The translations under genes and the position numbers were made by a program. The notes under the pieces were generated by a model that was given only the letters and a program-made list of their open reading frames with translations, did not search any database and had not been told where the DNA came from. Of a stretch of 29,087 nt of DNA, positions 1 through 7,153 are shown piece by piece. How positions within the stretch are numbered: position 1 is the stretch's first letter; every line of letters begins with the position of its first letter. Source of the DNA: an uncultured Faecalibacterium sp. (GTDB lineage: Bacteria; Bacillota; Clostridia; Oscillospirales; Ruminococcaceae); contig CAKTFD010000014.1 of the NCBI GenBank assembly GCA_934553285.1, forward strand, positions 1 through 29,087, given 5' to 3'.

Positions 1-17
1 TGCGGGGTGGGTGGAGT

Positions 18-63
18 CCAGAGGTAGGGAGGGGGGAATCGGAACACCCCTCCCTGCCTCTGG
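18..63. other. Large GC-rich hairpin in the leading intergenic region
   Basis: The arms CCAGAGGTAGGGAGGGG (18-34) and CCCCTCCCTGCCTCTGG (47-63) pair over 17 positions with a single T-G wobble and leave a 12-nt loop. No T-run follows on either strand, so it is not a typical intrinsic terminator. It lies at the edge of the window and the gene to its left is not visible. The rest of 64-156 shows no gene or motif that I recognise. Confidence 0.6.
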
Positions 64-156
64 CCCAGCGGAGCGTCTTTGCCCGCTTGCGGCAGGCAGT
101 AACTTTCCCCGCGGAGCGCGGTGCACTCTATCACAAGGCAAGCAATCCGTGCAACA

Positions 157-225
157 TCAAAACAGCCTGTTTGCGATATGCAGTTCAACGCTGTTGCTTG
201 TGCATTAAGAGTTAAACTGCTATAA
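157..225. repeat. Family B structured repeat, copy 1
   Basis: One of three related elements in the window (others at 15096-15156 and 25669-25745). It shares the cores AAAACAGC and GCGATATGCA and the segment TTGCTTGTGCATTAA with copy 3. The arms GCAGTTCAAC (180-189) and GTTAAACTGC (211-220) pair with one mismatch. It lies about 140 nt upstream of the thioesterase gene. No open frame in it looks like a real gene. The remaining 226-363 is the upstream region of the thioesterase, with a TATCTT/TATAAA-type AT-rich box near 294-304 but no convincing -35. Confidence 0.7.
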
Positions 226-363
226 ATCGTCCGCTTTCCCGGCCTGCCGCTGAAAAAATATGCAAAAAATAGTGCATTCCGGCGCGTTTTGTGCTATCTT
301 ATAAAGGCGTGCAAGCACAAATAACACATCTGCGTCCAAAGGGCGCACAAGGAGGAACTGTAT

Positions 364-753
364 ATGAAGCTGGAAACTGGTATCTGCGGCGAGCAGAGCG
401 TGTGCGTGACCGAGGCAAACACTGCAAAGACCATGGGCAGCGGCACACTGGATGTATTTGCCACCCCCGCACTGGTGGCCCTGGCGGAAAAGACCTGCTG
501 GCAGAGCGTAGCCCCCGCCCTGGAGGCCGGCAGCGGCACGGTGGGCACCCGGCTGGAGCTGGAGCACACTGCCCCCACCCCCGTGGGTATGACCGTGACC
601 TGCCACAGCGAGCTGGTGGCCGTGGAGGGCCGCAAGCTGACCTTTAAGGTAGCGCTGGAGGACGAAAAAGGCCCTGTGGGCGGCGGCATCCACGAGCGCT
701 TTGTTATCTACGAGGAAAAATTTGCCGCTAAGGCCGAGGCCAAAAAGGGCTGA
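364..753 (+). CDS. FlK-like hotdog-fold acyl-CoA thioesterase
   Basis: The 129-residue protein resembles the fluoroacetyl-CoA thioesterase (FlK) family of single-domain hotdog enzymes, which hydrolyse short acyl-CoA thioesters in the cytoplasm. Thr34 (in the segment VFATPALVALAEKT), Glu42 and His68 (in LELEHTAPTPVG) fall at the same spacing as the FlK catalytic Thr42, Glu50 and His76, simply shifted by eight residues. The C-terminal segment GGGIHERFVI also fits the family. The start is set by AAGGAGG about 8 nt before the ATG. The gene is convergent with the small minus-strand gene that follows, with only two bases between their stops. FlK itself detoxifies fluoroacetyl-CoA, but most family members in gut Firmicutes have no known substrate, so I do not assign one. 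Confidence 0.85.
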   Translation: MKLETGICGEQSVCVTEANTAKTMGSGTLDVFATPALVALAEKTCWQSVAPALEAGSGTVGTRLELEHTAPTPVGMTVTCHSELVAVEGRKLTFKVALEDEKGPVGGGIHERFVIYEEKFAAKAEAKKG

Positions 754-755
754 GC

Positions 756-905
756 CTATTTTTCCTCTGTTTCGTCCAGCCGCAGCGGCGGCAGGTCGGC
801 GGCCAGCAGCTGCTGCTCGGCACGCGCCTGCGCCTCCTGCAGCAGCTGCACGGCCTGCACACTGGCGCGGAACAACTCAAAGTACATCGCCTTATAATCC
901 GGCAC
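756..905 (-). CDS. Small hypothetical protein (49 residues)
   Basis: A short reading frame starting at a GTG at 905, preceded by a good ribosome-binding site (AAAGGGGG about 8 nt upstream on the minus strand). The product begins VPDYKAMYFELFRASVQAVQ and is largely one predicted amphipathic helix with an acidic tail (LDETEEK). It has no signal peptide or membrane segment. Short proteins with a DYKxMYxxLFRA-like N-terminus occur in Firmicutes and phages without a known role; that resemblance is from memory. A longer frame reaches 986, but its extra N-terminus (Gly/Arg/Ala-rich) has no ribosome-binding site. The gene is divergent from nhaC, with 95 nt between the two starts. Function unknown. 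Confidence 0.6.
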   Translation of the reverse strand: MPDYKAMYFELFRASVQAVQLLQEAQARAEQQLLAADLPPLRLDETEEK

Positions 906-927
906 GGTGCACACCCCCTTTGCGTTT

Positions 928-949
928 CTGTGGGTAGTCTGCCCCACAG
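928..949. other. Hairpin between the divergent small ORF and nhaC
   Basis: CTGTGGG (928-934) pairs with CCCACAG (943-949) across an 8-nt loop. It lies in the 95-nt divergent spacer, so it may be in the nhaC mRNA leader or act as an operator. No T-run follows. Confidence 0.4.
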
Positions 950-1000
950 CCCCCGCCCCGATACGCCGGCCGACCCCCGCAGACACTGTATGAGGATCTT

Positions 1001-2674
1001 ATGAAAAACAAAAACTTATCCTGGGCCGGGGCACTGTTCGTCTTTGCCCTGCTGTTGTGGTGCACGGCGGTGACCCCCGGTAAAGTAGCCGACCCCGCCA
1101 CCTACACCTGCGCGGTGTACAGCACCTTCTTTTCGCTGCTGCCACCGGTCATTGCCATCGTGCTGGCGCTGAACACCAAAGAGGTGTACACCTCGCTGCT
1201 GGTGGGCATTGCTTCCGGTGCGCTGCTGTATGCCAACGGCAACCTGGAGCTGGCGCTGAACACCCTGTTCTTCAATGAGGATGGCGGCATGATCTCCAAG
1301 CTGTCGGACTCCAGCAACGTGGGCATCCTGGCGTTTCTGGTAATGCTGGGCATCCTGGTGGCGCTGATGAACAAGGCAGGCGGCTCCGCCGCCTTTGGCC
1401 GCTGGGCCTCCACCCACATCCACAGCCGGGCAGGCGCACAGTTTGCCACCCTGCTGCTGGGCGTGATGATCTTTGTGGACGACTACTTCAACTGCCTGAC
1501 CGTTGGCTCGGTGATGCGCCCGGTGACCGACCGGCAGAACGTTTCCCGCGCAAAGCTGGCCTACCTGATCGATTCCACCGCCGCACCCGTCTGCATCATT
1601 GCGCCGGTGTCCAGCTGGGCGGCAGCTGTTACCTCCAGCGTACCGGCAGGTTCCGGCATCAACGGGTTCACCATGTTCCTGCGCACCATCCCCTATAACT
1701 ACTACGCCATCCTGACCATAGTGATGAGCCTGTTCCTCATCTTTACCGGAGCAGAGTTCGGCCCCATGAAGCTGAACGAGGACAACGCCAAAAACGGCGA
1801 CCTGTTTACCACCGCCGACCGCCCCTACGGCGACGATGTGGACGATGGCACCGATACCAACGGCCATGTGGTGGATCTGATCGCCCCGGTGCTGGTGCTC
1901 ATTGCCGCCTGCATCTTTGGCATGGTATACACCGGCGGCTTTTTTGAAGGGGTGGATTTCATCACCGCCTTTGCGGACTGCAACGCCTCTGCGGGCCTTG
2001 TGCTGGGCAGCAGCATCGCCCTGCTGTTCACCTTTGTGTTCTACCGGGTGCGCGGCGTAATGACCTTCCAGGACTTTGCCGCCTGCATCCCCGAGGGCTT
2101 CAAGGCCATGGTCAGCCCCATGCTGATCCTCTCGCTGGCCTGGACACTGTCCGGCATGACCGGCCTGCTGGGCGCAAAGTATTATGTGGCAAACCTGCTG
2201 GGCAGCTCCGCCACCGCCCTGCAGTACCTGCTGCCGGTCATCATCTTCCTGGTGGCGGTGTTCCTGGCCTTTGCCACCGGCACCTCCTGGGGCACCTTCT
2301 CCATCCTGATCCCCATCGTCTGCCATGCCTTCCCGGAGGGGGAGATGCTGGTGGTGTCCATCGCCGCCTGCCTGTCCGGCGCGGTGTGCGGCGACCATTG
2401 CTCTCCCATCTCGGATACCACCATCATGGCCTCGGCGGGTGCCCACTGCAGCCATGTGAACCATGTTTCCACCCAGCTGCCCTACGCCATCGCGGCGGCA
2501 GCCTGCGCGGCGGTGTGCTACCTCATCACAGGTCTGGCACAGGCCGTGCTGGGCGCAAACGCCAGCCTGCTCACCTCGCTGGTCCTGCTGGCGGTGGCCA
2601 TCGCGCTGGAGCTGGCGGTGCTCAGCGTCATCCGCGCCCGCACCCGTAAAAAAACGCCCACGGAAACGGCCTGA
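1001..2674 (+). CDS. nhaC: NhaC-family Na+/H+ antiporter
   Basis: This 557-residue integral membrane protein of the NhaC antiporter family would exchange sodium for protons across the cytoplasmic membrane. The sequence alternates hydrophobic segments from residue 8 to about 540, consistent with 11-13 membrane helices. Family-like blocks include IFVDDYFNCLTVGSVMRPVTD near residues 157-177, IDSTAAPVCIIAPVSSW near 190-206, and the late conserved stretch GAVCGDHCSPISDTTIMAS near 460-480. The ATG at 1001 is preceded by GAGGAT. No terminator separates it from the MarR-like gene, which begins 80 nt downstream with its own promoter. Some NhaC homologues carry organic substrates such as malate/lactate (MleN) instead of a plain Na+/H+ pair, and the sequence alone cannot exclude that. 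Confidence 0.85.
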   Translation: MKNKNLSWAGALFVFALLLWCTAVTPGKVADPATYTCAVYSTFFSLLPPVIAIVLALNTKEVYTSLLVGIASGALLYANGNLELALNTLFFNEDGGMISKLSDSSNVGILAFLVMLGILVALMNKAGGSAAFGRWASTHIHSRAGAQFATLLLGVMIFVDDYFNCLTVGSVMRPVTDRQNVSRAKLAYLIDSTAAPVCIIAPVSSWAAAVTSSVPAGSGINGFTMFLRTIPYNYYAILTIVMSLFLIFTGAEFGPMKLNEDNAKNGDLFTTADRPYGDDVDDGTDTNGHVVDLIAPVLVLIAACIFGMVYTGGFFEGVDFITAFADCNASAGLVLGSSIALLFTFVFYRVRGVMTFQDFAACIPEGFKAMVSPMLILSLAWTLSGMTGLLGAKYYVANLLGSSATALQYLLPVIIFLVAVFLAFATGTSWGTFSILIPIVCHAFPEGEMLVVSIAACLSGAVCGDHCSPISDTTIMASAGAHCSHVNHVSTQLPYAIAAAACAAVCYLITGLAQAVLGANASLLTSLVLLAVAIALELAVLSVIRARTRKKTPTETA

Positions 2675-2712
2675 AATTTCAGCTTTGCAGCAGGGCAGTT
2701 TCGTGGTATACT
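2671..2712 (+). promoter_or_regulatory. Promoter and possible operator of the MarR-like gene
   Basis: TTGCAG (2685-2690) and TATACT (2707-2712) are separated by 16 nt, and a TG dinucleotide one base before the -10 makes it an extended -10. A perfect 12-bp palindrome, CTGAAATTTCAG, lies at 2671-2682, touching the nhaC stop codon and ending two bases before the -35. Such a site would suit autoregulation by the dimeric regulator downstream, which is an inference. Confidence 0.55.
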
Positions 2713-2754
2713 GAACGTATATACAGAAAATTGAACCTTTGGAGGCGCACGACC

Positions 2755-3210
2755 ATGCTGGAAGAGGCTTTTCAGGATGTCTACACCAAATTCAAGCTGC
2801 ATTTTTATCAGAACGTGTTCCAGCGTTTTGCCACGCGGGAAGCTACCCTGACCACGGTGGAGTCCTTTTGCATGGAGGGCATCATGGCCATGGGTGAGCC
2901 GACCATCGCAGAGTTTTCCCGCATGATGCAGATCTCCACCCCCAACGCGGCGTATAAGATCGGCAGTCTGGTCAAAAAGGGCTATGTGGAAAAGATCCAG
3001 TCCACCACCGACCGGCGGGAGTACCATCTGCGCCCCACCCAGAAGTATATCGATTACTATAACATCAGCTACGCCTACCTGCACACCGTAGTGGAGCGTG
3101 CCCGGCAGCGCTTTACCCCCGAGGACTGCGCCAAGCTGGAGCAGATGCTCACCATCGTGAGCACCGAGCTGATGCCGGAACTGGATATGCTGAAAAAGGG
3201 CAGGGAATAA
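2755..3210 (+). CDS. MarR-like winged-helix transcriptional regulator
   Basis: The protein has 151 residues from the ATG at 2755, which follows GGAGG by 9 nt; an in-frame TTG at 2731 lacks a ribosome-binding site. The N-terminal helical part (residues 1-40) is followed by a winged helix at about 45-105: EPTIAEFSRMMQISTPNAAY is the helix-turn-helix, and the wing contains the MarR-typical DRRxxxLxxT-like stretch (DRREYHLRPTQ). The C-terminal helices from about residue 108 would form the dimer interface. It lies downstream of nhaC on the same strand but has its own promoter. The target is unknown; autoregulation through the nearby palindrome is plausible. Confidence 0.8.
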   Translation: MLEEAFQDVYTKFKLHFYQNVFQRFATREATLTTVESFCMEGIMAMGEPTIAEFSRMMQISTPNAAYKIGSLVKKGYVEKIQSTTDRREYHLRPTQKYIDYYNISYAYLHTVVERARQRFTPEDCAKLEQMLTIVSTELMPELDMLKKGRE

Positions 3211-3217
3211 GAACGAT

Positions 3218-3260
3218 AAAAAGGCTGCTGCACAGAGTTTTTCCGTGCAGCAGCCTTTTT
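3218..3260. terminator. Bidirectional intrinsic terminator
   Basis: AAAAAGGCTGCTGCAC (3218-3233) pairs perfectly with GTGCAGCAGCCTTTTT (3245-3260) around an 11-nt loop. The flanking A- and T-runs allow termination from both sides: the MarR-like gene on plus and the EamA gene on minus. Confidence 0.9.
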
Positions 3261-3330
3261 GCGTAGGACGATTTCCAGATAATATCCCGCTCTTGATGCG
3301 CAAAGCGAACGCGGCGCGCGTTCCCCACTG

Positions 3331-3744
3331 TTACAGCACCATAAACAGCGTGCCCGCCGTGATAAGGGCGCAGCCGATCAGGCTTTTGGCGGTAAACGGC
3401 TCGTGCAATACCACAAAGGCCAGCGCGAGGGTGATGACCACGCTGAGCTTATCGATGGGCACCACCTTTGAGGCTGCACCGATCTGCAGCGCGTGGTAGT
3501 AGCACAGCCAGCTTGCGCCCGTGGCAAGGCCGGACAAAACCAGAAACAGCCAGCTGCGGCGGGAGATATCCGCCATGCCGGCCTGGGTGCCGGTGAGAAA
3601 GACCATGCCCCAGCTCATCAGCAGCACCACCGCTGTGCGGATAGCCGTAGCCAGGGTGGAGTTGACCCCCTCGATGCCGATCTTGGCCAGGATGGATGTA
3701 AGGGCCGCGAACACCGCCGACCCCAGCGCGTAAACGAACCACAT
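3331..3744 (-). CDS. Single-domain EamA (DMT superfamily) transporter
   Basis: This 137-residue membrane protein with one EamA domain would work as a dimer in the cytoplasmic membrane. It has about five hydrophobic segments: residues 2-20 (WFVYALGSAVFAALTSILAK), about 35-52, 65-82, 92-110 and 118-137. The motif LHEPFTAKSLIGCALITAGT near the C-terminus is typical of EamA repeats. Classic EamA proteins carry two such domains (about 300 residues), but half-size members of about 140 residues are a known group, so this is probably complete and not truncated. The ATG at 3744 follows AAAGGAGG. It has its own promoter, and it converges on the terminator shared with the MarR-like gene. Substrate unknown. 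Confidence 0.8.
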   Translation of the reverse strand: MWFVYALGSAVFAALTSILAKIGIEGVNSTLATAIRTAVVLLMSWGMVFLTGTQAGMADISRRSWLFLVLSGLATGASWLCYYHALQIGAASKVVPIDKLSVVITLALAFVVLHEPFTAKSLIGCALITAGTLFMVL

Positions 3745-3766
3745 GCTATCTGCCTCCTTTTGCCCC

Positions 3767-3795
3767 AGTATACGCCTTTGCCCGGCAGAATACAA
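3767..3795 (-). promoter_or_regulatory. Promoter of the EamA transporter gene
   Basis: Read on the minus strand, TTGTAT (3795-3790) and TATACT (3772-3767) are 17 nt apart and lie just upstream of the ribosome-binding site of the EamA gene. They sit between it and the MATE stop at 3824. Confidence 0.6.
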
Positions 3796-3823
3796 GCCGC
3801 CCGGGAGCAGGCTTTTGGTCCTC

Positions 3824-5194
3824 TTACTTTTTCGGGAACACAAAGGGGTCGCGGAGATACACTGCCACAAGATACGCCGCCATGACGCACCAGATCAGGG
3901 GTTCGCACAGGATGACGGCCTGGTAGGCGTAGCGGGGGATGAACACCAGCACAAAAACCACCTTGCCCACCAGCTCGATGACGCTGGAAAACAGCGGCAG
4001 CACCTTCTGCCCCAGGCTCTGCAGCGCGTACCGGGTGCACAGCAGCACCCCCAGCACCGCGTAGAAGGGGGCGTTCCACAGCAGGTACCTGGCTCCGTTT
4101 TCCAGCACGATGGGCGAGGCAGAGCCGGAGACCAGCTGCACCATATCCCGGGCAAAAAGCTGCATCAGCACCACGGTCGCAGCCATTACGGCCACTGAAT
4201 ACAGATACATGGTGCGCATGCCTTTGCGCACCCGCTCCGGCTGCCCGGCACCCCGGTTCTGGGATACAAAGGTGGAACCGGCATTTGCCATGGAGATCAG
4301 CGGCATATCGGTAAAGGCGAACAGCTTACGGGCAGCGGTGTGCCCGGCAATGGTCAGGGTGCCCAGCCCGTTGATGCCGTACTGCAGCACCACCGACCCG
4401 GCGGATACGATGCTGCTCATCAGCCCCATGGAGATGCTCTGGCTGAACAGCTCCCAGTACAGGTGGCTGCCCACCGCCCAGTGCCTGCGGGCAGGCAGCA
4501 GCAGCTGTACCCGGCGCAGCACATACAAAACGCACAGCACCACCGAGATGCCCTGGGCGATCACGGTAGCCACCGCCGCGCCCTGCACCCCCATGCCCAG
4601 CCCGGCGATGAACCACAGGTCCAGCATCACGTTCAGCCCCGAGCTGATGAGCAGGAACACCAGCGGCATCACGCTGTTGCCGATGGCACGCAGCAGCCCG
4701 GCGCACAGGTTATACAAAAACATCACCAGCACGCCCAGGTCGATCACAATGATGTAGCGGTAGGCATCTTCCAGGATCTCCGCCGGGGTATCCAGCAGCT
4801 GCAGCAGGGGCCGCAGGCCCAAAAAGCCCGCCGCAGTGATAACAAGGCTTGCCCCCAGGCCGATGACCAGCGATCCGGCCACCGTCCTTTTGAGCAGGTC
4901 CTCGTCCTGCGCCCCGTAGGAGCGCGCTGCCACGATGGCAAGCCCATTGCCGATGCCGATGCCAAAGCCCACCAACAGCTCGTAGATGGAGCCGCAGGCG
5001 CCAATGGCGGCCAGTGCGTTATCGCCCAGCACGTTGCCCACGATCATGATATCCACCGTGTTGTACAGCTGCTGAAACAGGTTAGACACCAGGATGGGCA
5101 GCATAAACAGCACCAGGTTCCGGAAGATCGGCCCGTGCAGAAGGTCTGCATTCTGGTTAAAGAAGTTCTTTTTCAGGGGTCGCGTCTGGGTCAT
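3824..5194 (-). CDS. MATE-family multidrug/toxin efflux transporter
   Basis: The 456-residue protein has the two-bundle, twelve-helix layout of MATE exporters, which expel cationic compounds using Na+ or H+ gradients. The N-terminal block GPIFRNLVLFMLPILVSNLF at residues about 20-40 and the later QLYNTVDIMIVG and IGACGSIYELLVGFGIGIGN are typical of the family. The corresponding second-half block near residues 245-270 (LFSQSISMGLMSSIVSAGSVV) mirrors it. The ATG at 5194 follows GGAAGG; an in-frame TTG 21 nt upstream is less likely. Oddly, an intrinsic terminator ends only about ten bases before its ribosome-binding site, and no promoter is visible in between, so expression may depend on read-through from the his operon. 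Substrate unknown. Confidence 0.88.
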   Translation of the reverse strand: MTQTRPLKKNFFNQNADLLHGPIFRNLVLFMLPILVSNLFQQLYNTVDIMIVGNVLGDNALAAIGACGSIYELLVGFGIGIGNGLAIVAARSYGAQDEDLLKRTVAGSLVIGLGASLVITAAGFLGLRPLLQLLDTPAEILEDAYRYIIVIDLGVLVMFLYNLCAGLLRAIGNSVMPLVFLLISSGLNVMLDLWFIAGLGMGVQGAAVATVIAQGISVVLCVLYVLRRVQLLLPARRHWAVGSHLYWELFSQSISMGLMSSIVSAGSVVLQYGINGLGTLTIAGHTAARKLFAFTDMPLISMANAGSTFVSQNRGAGQPERVRKGMRTMYLYSVAVMAATVVLMQLFARDMVQLVSGSASPIVLENGARYLLWNAPFYAVLGVLLCTRYALQSLGQKVLPLFSSVIELVGKVVFVLVFIPRYAYQAVILCEPLIWCVMAAYLVAVYLRDPFVFPKK

Positions 5195-5213
5195 AAGATT
5201 CCTTCCTTTGCGC

Positions 5214-5257
5214 AAAAAGGAGGCCGTTGCACAAAAATTGTGCAGTGGCCTCTTTTG
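5214..5257 (-). terminator. Terminator of the his operon, directly upstream of the MATE gene
   Basis: On the minus strand a stem of GAGGCC and TGCACAA (5220-5225, 5228-5234) pairs with TTGTGCA and GGCCTC (5238-5244, 5247-5252), interrupted only by a 2x2 internal loop. It is followed by a run of five T. It ends the his transcript after the PHP gene and also lies in the leader of the MATE gene. Confidence 0.85.
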
Positions 5258-5315
5258 CGGTAAAACGATTTTGAACAGCCGCCGCTTTGCGTTGGCCGGA
5301 TACCGCGTAAAGTTT

Positions 5316-5363
5316 ACCCCCTCAGTCGCTGCGCGACAGCTCCCCCAAGGGGGCGCCTTTTGG
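5316..5363. repeat. Family A intergenic palindromic repeat (copy 1)
   Basis: A GC-rich repeat made of CCCCTCAGTCGCTGCGCGAC followed by AGCTCCCCCAAGGGGGCGCC and a T-run. It contains two small hairpins, GTCGCTGCGCGAC-like and CCCCCAAGGGGG. It lies in the 150-nt gap between the PHP stop and the terminator. Related units occur near 6963-7124, 15158-15298, 19649-19786, 23843-23980 and 28541-28651. Confidence 0.7.
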
Positions 5364-5409
5364 CAAAACCGGAAGCCTTGCGCTGGCCGCCGGGGGTCTG
5401 TGCGGCTTT

Positions 5410-6234
5410 TTACAGCGCCTGCTGCGCAAACCCGCTGCCGGTAAGCACCGTCACGGCGGTAAAACCGGCGGCGCGGAGGGCGGCGGCGGCTTCGTCAAAG
5501 CCGAAGGTCAGGCTTGCGATATCGTGGGCATCGGCGGTGATGATGGCTCTGCCGCCCATCTTCTGCCATTCGCCCAGCAGCCAGGCACCGGGATAAAAGT
5601 CCTTGCGGTAGCCGCGGTACACGCCGCCGGTGTTCACTTCCAGCAGGCAGTCGTTCTCCCGGGCAGCCTGCAGCGCTTTCAGCGCGGCAGCTTTATAGCG
5701 GGGCGCATTCTCATCAAAAAACTCGCCGTTGGCATTCAGCTTCTTGATCAGGTCGATGTGGGCCAGGATATCCGGTTTCAGGGCGGCGACCTTTTCCACC
5801 TCGGCAAAATAAGCCTCTACCGCCGCCAGCGGGTCGGCATCAAAATCATCATTGATGCAGTCCCACAGATCCTGGGGGCGGAAATCGACCTCGTAATATT
5901 TCCCGGTATTTTTGCCGTACAGATGGTGTGCGCTGCCGATCCAGTAATCATAGCCGGTGCGCGCACCCTCGCTGAGGATGTCCCACTCGATGCCGCACAG
6001 GATATCCACCTTGCCCCGGTACTCGGCTTTCAGCTTTGCGATGGTGGCCTTGTACTGGGCGGTGCGGCTGGGGCTCATGCAGTATTCACGGTCGGGCTTT
6101 GTGTAGCTGTGGCCGCTGAACCCCAGGGTAGTCAGCCCCTGCGCACAGGCGGCGCTGGCCATCTCCTGCAGGGTGTTCCGGCCATCACACAGCGTGGAGT
6201 GGCAATGGACGCTGGACTTTTTGTACTCTGCCAT
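5410..6234 (-). CDS. Histidinol-phosphatase, PHP superfamily (HisJ/HisK type)
   Basis: The 274-residue enzyme should dephosphorylate histidinol phosphate, the eighth step of histidine synthesis. It belongs to the PHP superfamily with a trinuclear metal site. The signature HCHSTLCDG (residues 10-18; His10 and His12 as ligands), His42 in GFSGHSY, Glu83 in CGIEWDI, His103/104 in GSAHHLYG, a later LAHIDL, and the C-terminal TADAHD all match expected metal ligands. Length fits the family (about 260-280). It is the last gene of the his operon, 9 nt after the hisIE stop, with a weak ribosome-binding site that suggests translational coupling. No other histidinol phosphatase is present, since hisB here has only the dehydratase domain, which supports the assignment. 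Confidence 0.88.
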   Translation of the reverse strand: MAEYKKSSVHCHSTLCDGRNTLQEMASAACAQGLTTLGFSGHSYTKPDREYCMSPSRTAQYKATIAKLKAEYRGKVDILCGIEWDILSEGARTGYDYWIGSAHHLYGKNTGKYYEVDFRPQDLWDCINDDFDADPLAAVEAYFAEVEKVAALKPDILAHIDLIKKLNANGEFFDENAPRYKAAALKALQAARENDCLLEVNTGGVYRGYRKDFYPGAWLLGEWQKMGGRAIITADAHDIASLTFGFDEAAAALRAAGFTAVTVLTGSGFAQQAL

Positions 6235-6243
6235 AGGCTTTTC

Positions 6244-6879
6244 TCACTGCATCCTTTCCTGCTTGACCTTGTGGTCGATCACATGGCGTTTTTCCAGCTC
6301 ACGGGTCACATCCTCCACCGTGATGCCGGCGCTGACCATCAACACCAGCACATGGTAGGCAAGGTCGCTGATCTCGTAGACAGTTTCCGCCTTATCCTCT
6401 TTTTCGCCCGCGATGATGACCTCGGTGCACTCCTCGCCCACCTTTTTCAGGATCTTTTCCTTGCCTTTTTCAAACAGGTAGGTGGTGTAGCTGCCCGCCG
6501 TGGGGGTATCCCGGCGGCCCTTGATGAGGTCGTACAGCCCCTGCCAGCTGAACTGTTTCAGCTCCGGGGAGACATACACTTCGTTGAAAAAGCAGCTCTC
6601 CGCCCCGGTGTGGCAGGCGGGGCCGGCTTTGACCACCTCCACCACCAGCGCATCGGCATCGCAGTCCGCCGTAATGGAGACCACCCGCTGCACGTTGCCG
6701 CTGGTTTCGCCCTTGCGCCAGATCTCGCGGCGGCTGCGGCTCCAGAACACGGTGCGTCCCTCGGCGATGGTCAGCGCCAGGGTCTCGGCGTTCATGTAGG
6801 CCAGGGTGAGCACCTGCTTGGTGTAGTGGTCCTGCACGATGGCAGGGATCAGGCCGTTTTCATCAAATCTCAGTTCCAT
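6244..6879 (-). CDS. hisIE: Bifunctional phosphoribosyl-AMP cyclohydrolase / phosphoribosyl-ATP diphosphatase
   Basis: A fusion of HisI and HisE (211 residues) that performs steps two and three of histidine synthesis: hydrolysis of phosphoribosyl-ATP to phosphoribosyl-AMP and opening of the purine ring. Residues 1-105 form the cyclohydrolase with the metal-binding cluster DCDAD (72-76) and the cysteines of ACHTGAESCF (Cys89 and Cys96). Residues about 115-211 form the diphosphatase with the acidic helix KKVGEECTEVI (145-155) and the helical pair EISDLAYHVLVL. The ATG at 6879 follows GGGAGG; the longer in-frame start at 6927 adds residues that do not fit the family. It is separated from hisF by about 270 nt that contain a family A repeat, which is unusual within this compact operon. 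Confidence 0.95.
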   Translation of the reverse strand: MELRFDENGLIPAIVQDHYTKQVLTLAYMNAETLALTIAEGRTVFWSRSRREIWRKGETSGNVQRVVSITADCDADALVVEVVKAGPACHTGAESCFFNEVYVSPELKQFSWQGLYDLIKGRRDTPTAGSYTTYLFEKGKEKILKKVGEECTEVIIAGEKEDKAETVYEISDLAYHVLVLMVSAGITVEDVTRELEKRHVIDHKVKQERMQ

Positions 6880-6962
6880 AAAGGTTCTCCCTCCCCGGAT
6901 GGGTATAGTATATAGTATCGTATTCAAGACAAAAATGCAAGGGTCTGCCGTCGATTTTCACT

Positions 6963-7124
6963 GAAATCAACTTTTGCAGTCTGACCCGGAGCAAAAGCCT
7001 TCACCCCTTGGGGGGAAGGTGGCGCGCAGCGCCGGATGAGGGGTATTTAAGGTAAACTGCTGCTGTCCTGCGCCCTCATCAGTCACCTGCGGTGACAGCT
7101 TCCCCCGACCGGGGGAAGCCTTTA
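6963..7124. repeat. Family A composite repeat inside the his operon (copy 2)
   Basis: Fills most of the gap between hisF and hisIE (6880-7153), in which I see no gene. It starts with a module at 6963-7012 that is near-identical to 23843-23892, including a 7-bp stem CTTTTGC/GCAAAAG. Two facing units follow: one around 7000-7042 and its inverted partner around 7071-7124 (CCCTCATCAGTCACCTGCGG, then CTTCCCCCGACCGGGGGAAG). It would be transcribed as part of the his mRNA. Confidence 0.75.
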
Positions 7125-7153
7125 GGCGGAAAATGGATTTCCGTGGTCGATTT

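Noticed and set aside
11..208. Small plus-strand frame ending in the family B repeat, similar in its last residues to a frame ending at 25724
   Set aside because: The similarity of the two C-termini comes from the shared repeat; there is no ribosome-binding site, and no coding pattern upstream.
1016..2464. 482-codon minus-strand frame opposite nhaC
   Set aside because: Antisense shadow: translation is rich in His, Gly and Gln without any recognisable domain, while nhaC on the plus strand is clear.
5316..7124. CRISPR array made of the palindromic repeats
   Set aside because: The units are irregularly spaced, vary in sequence and orientation, and lie in separate intergenic gaps; there are no uniform spacers or cas genes.
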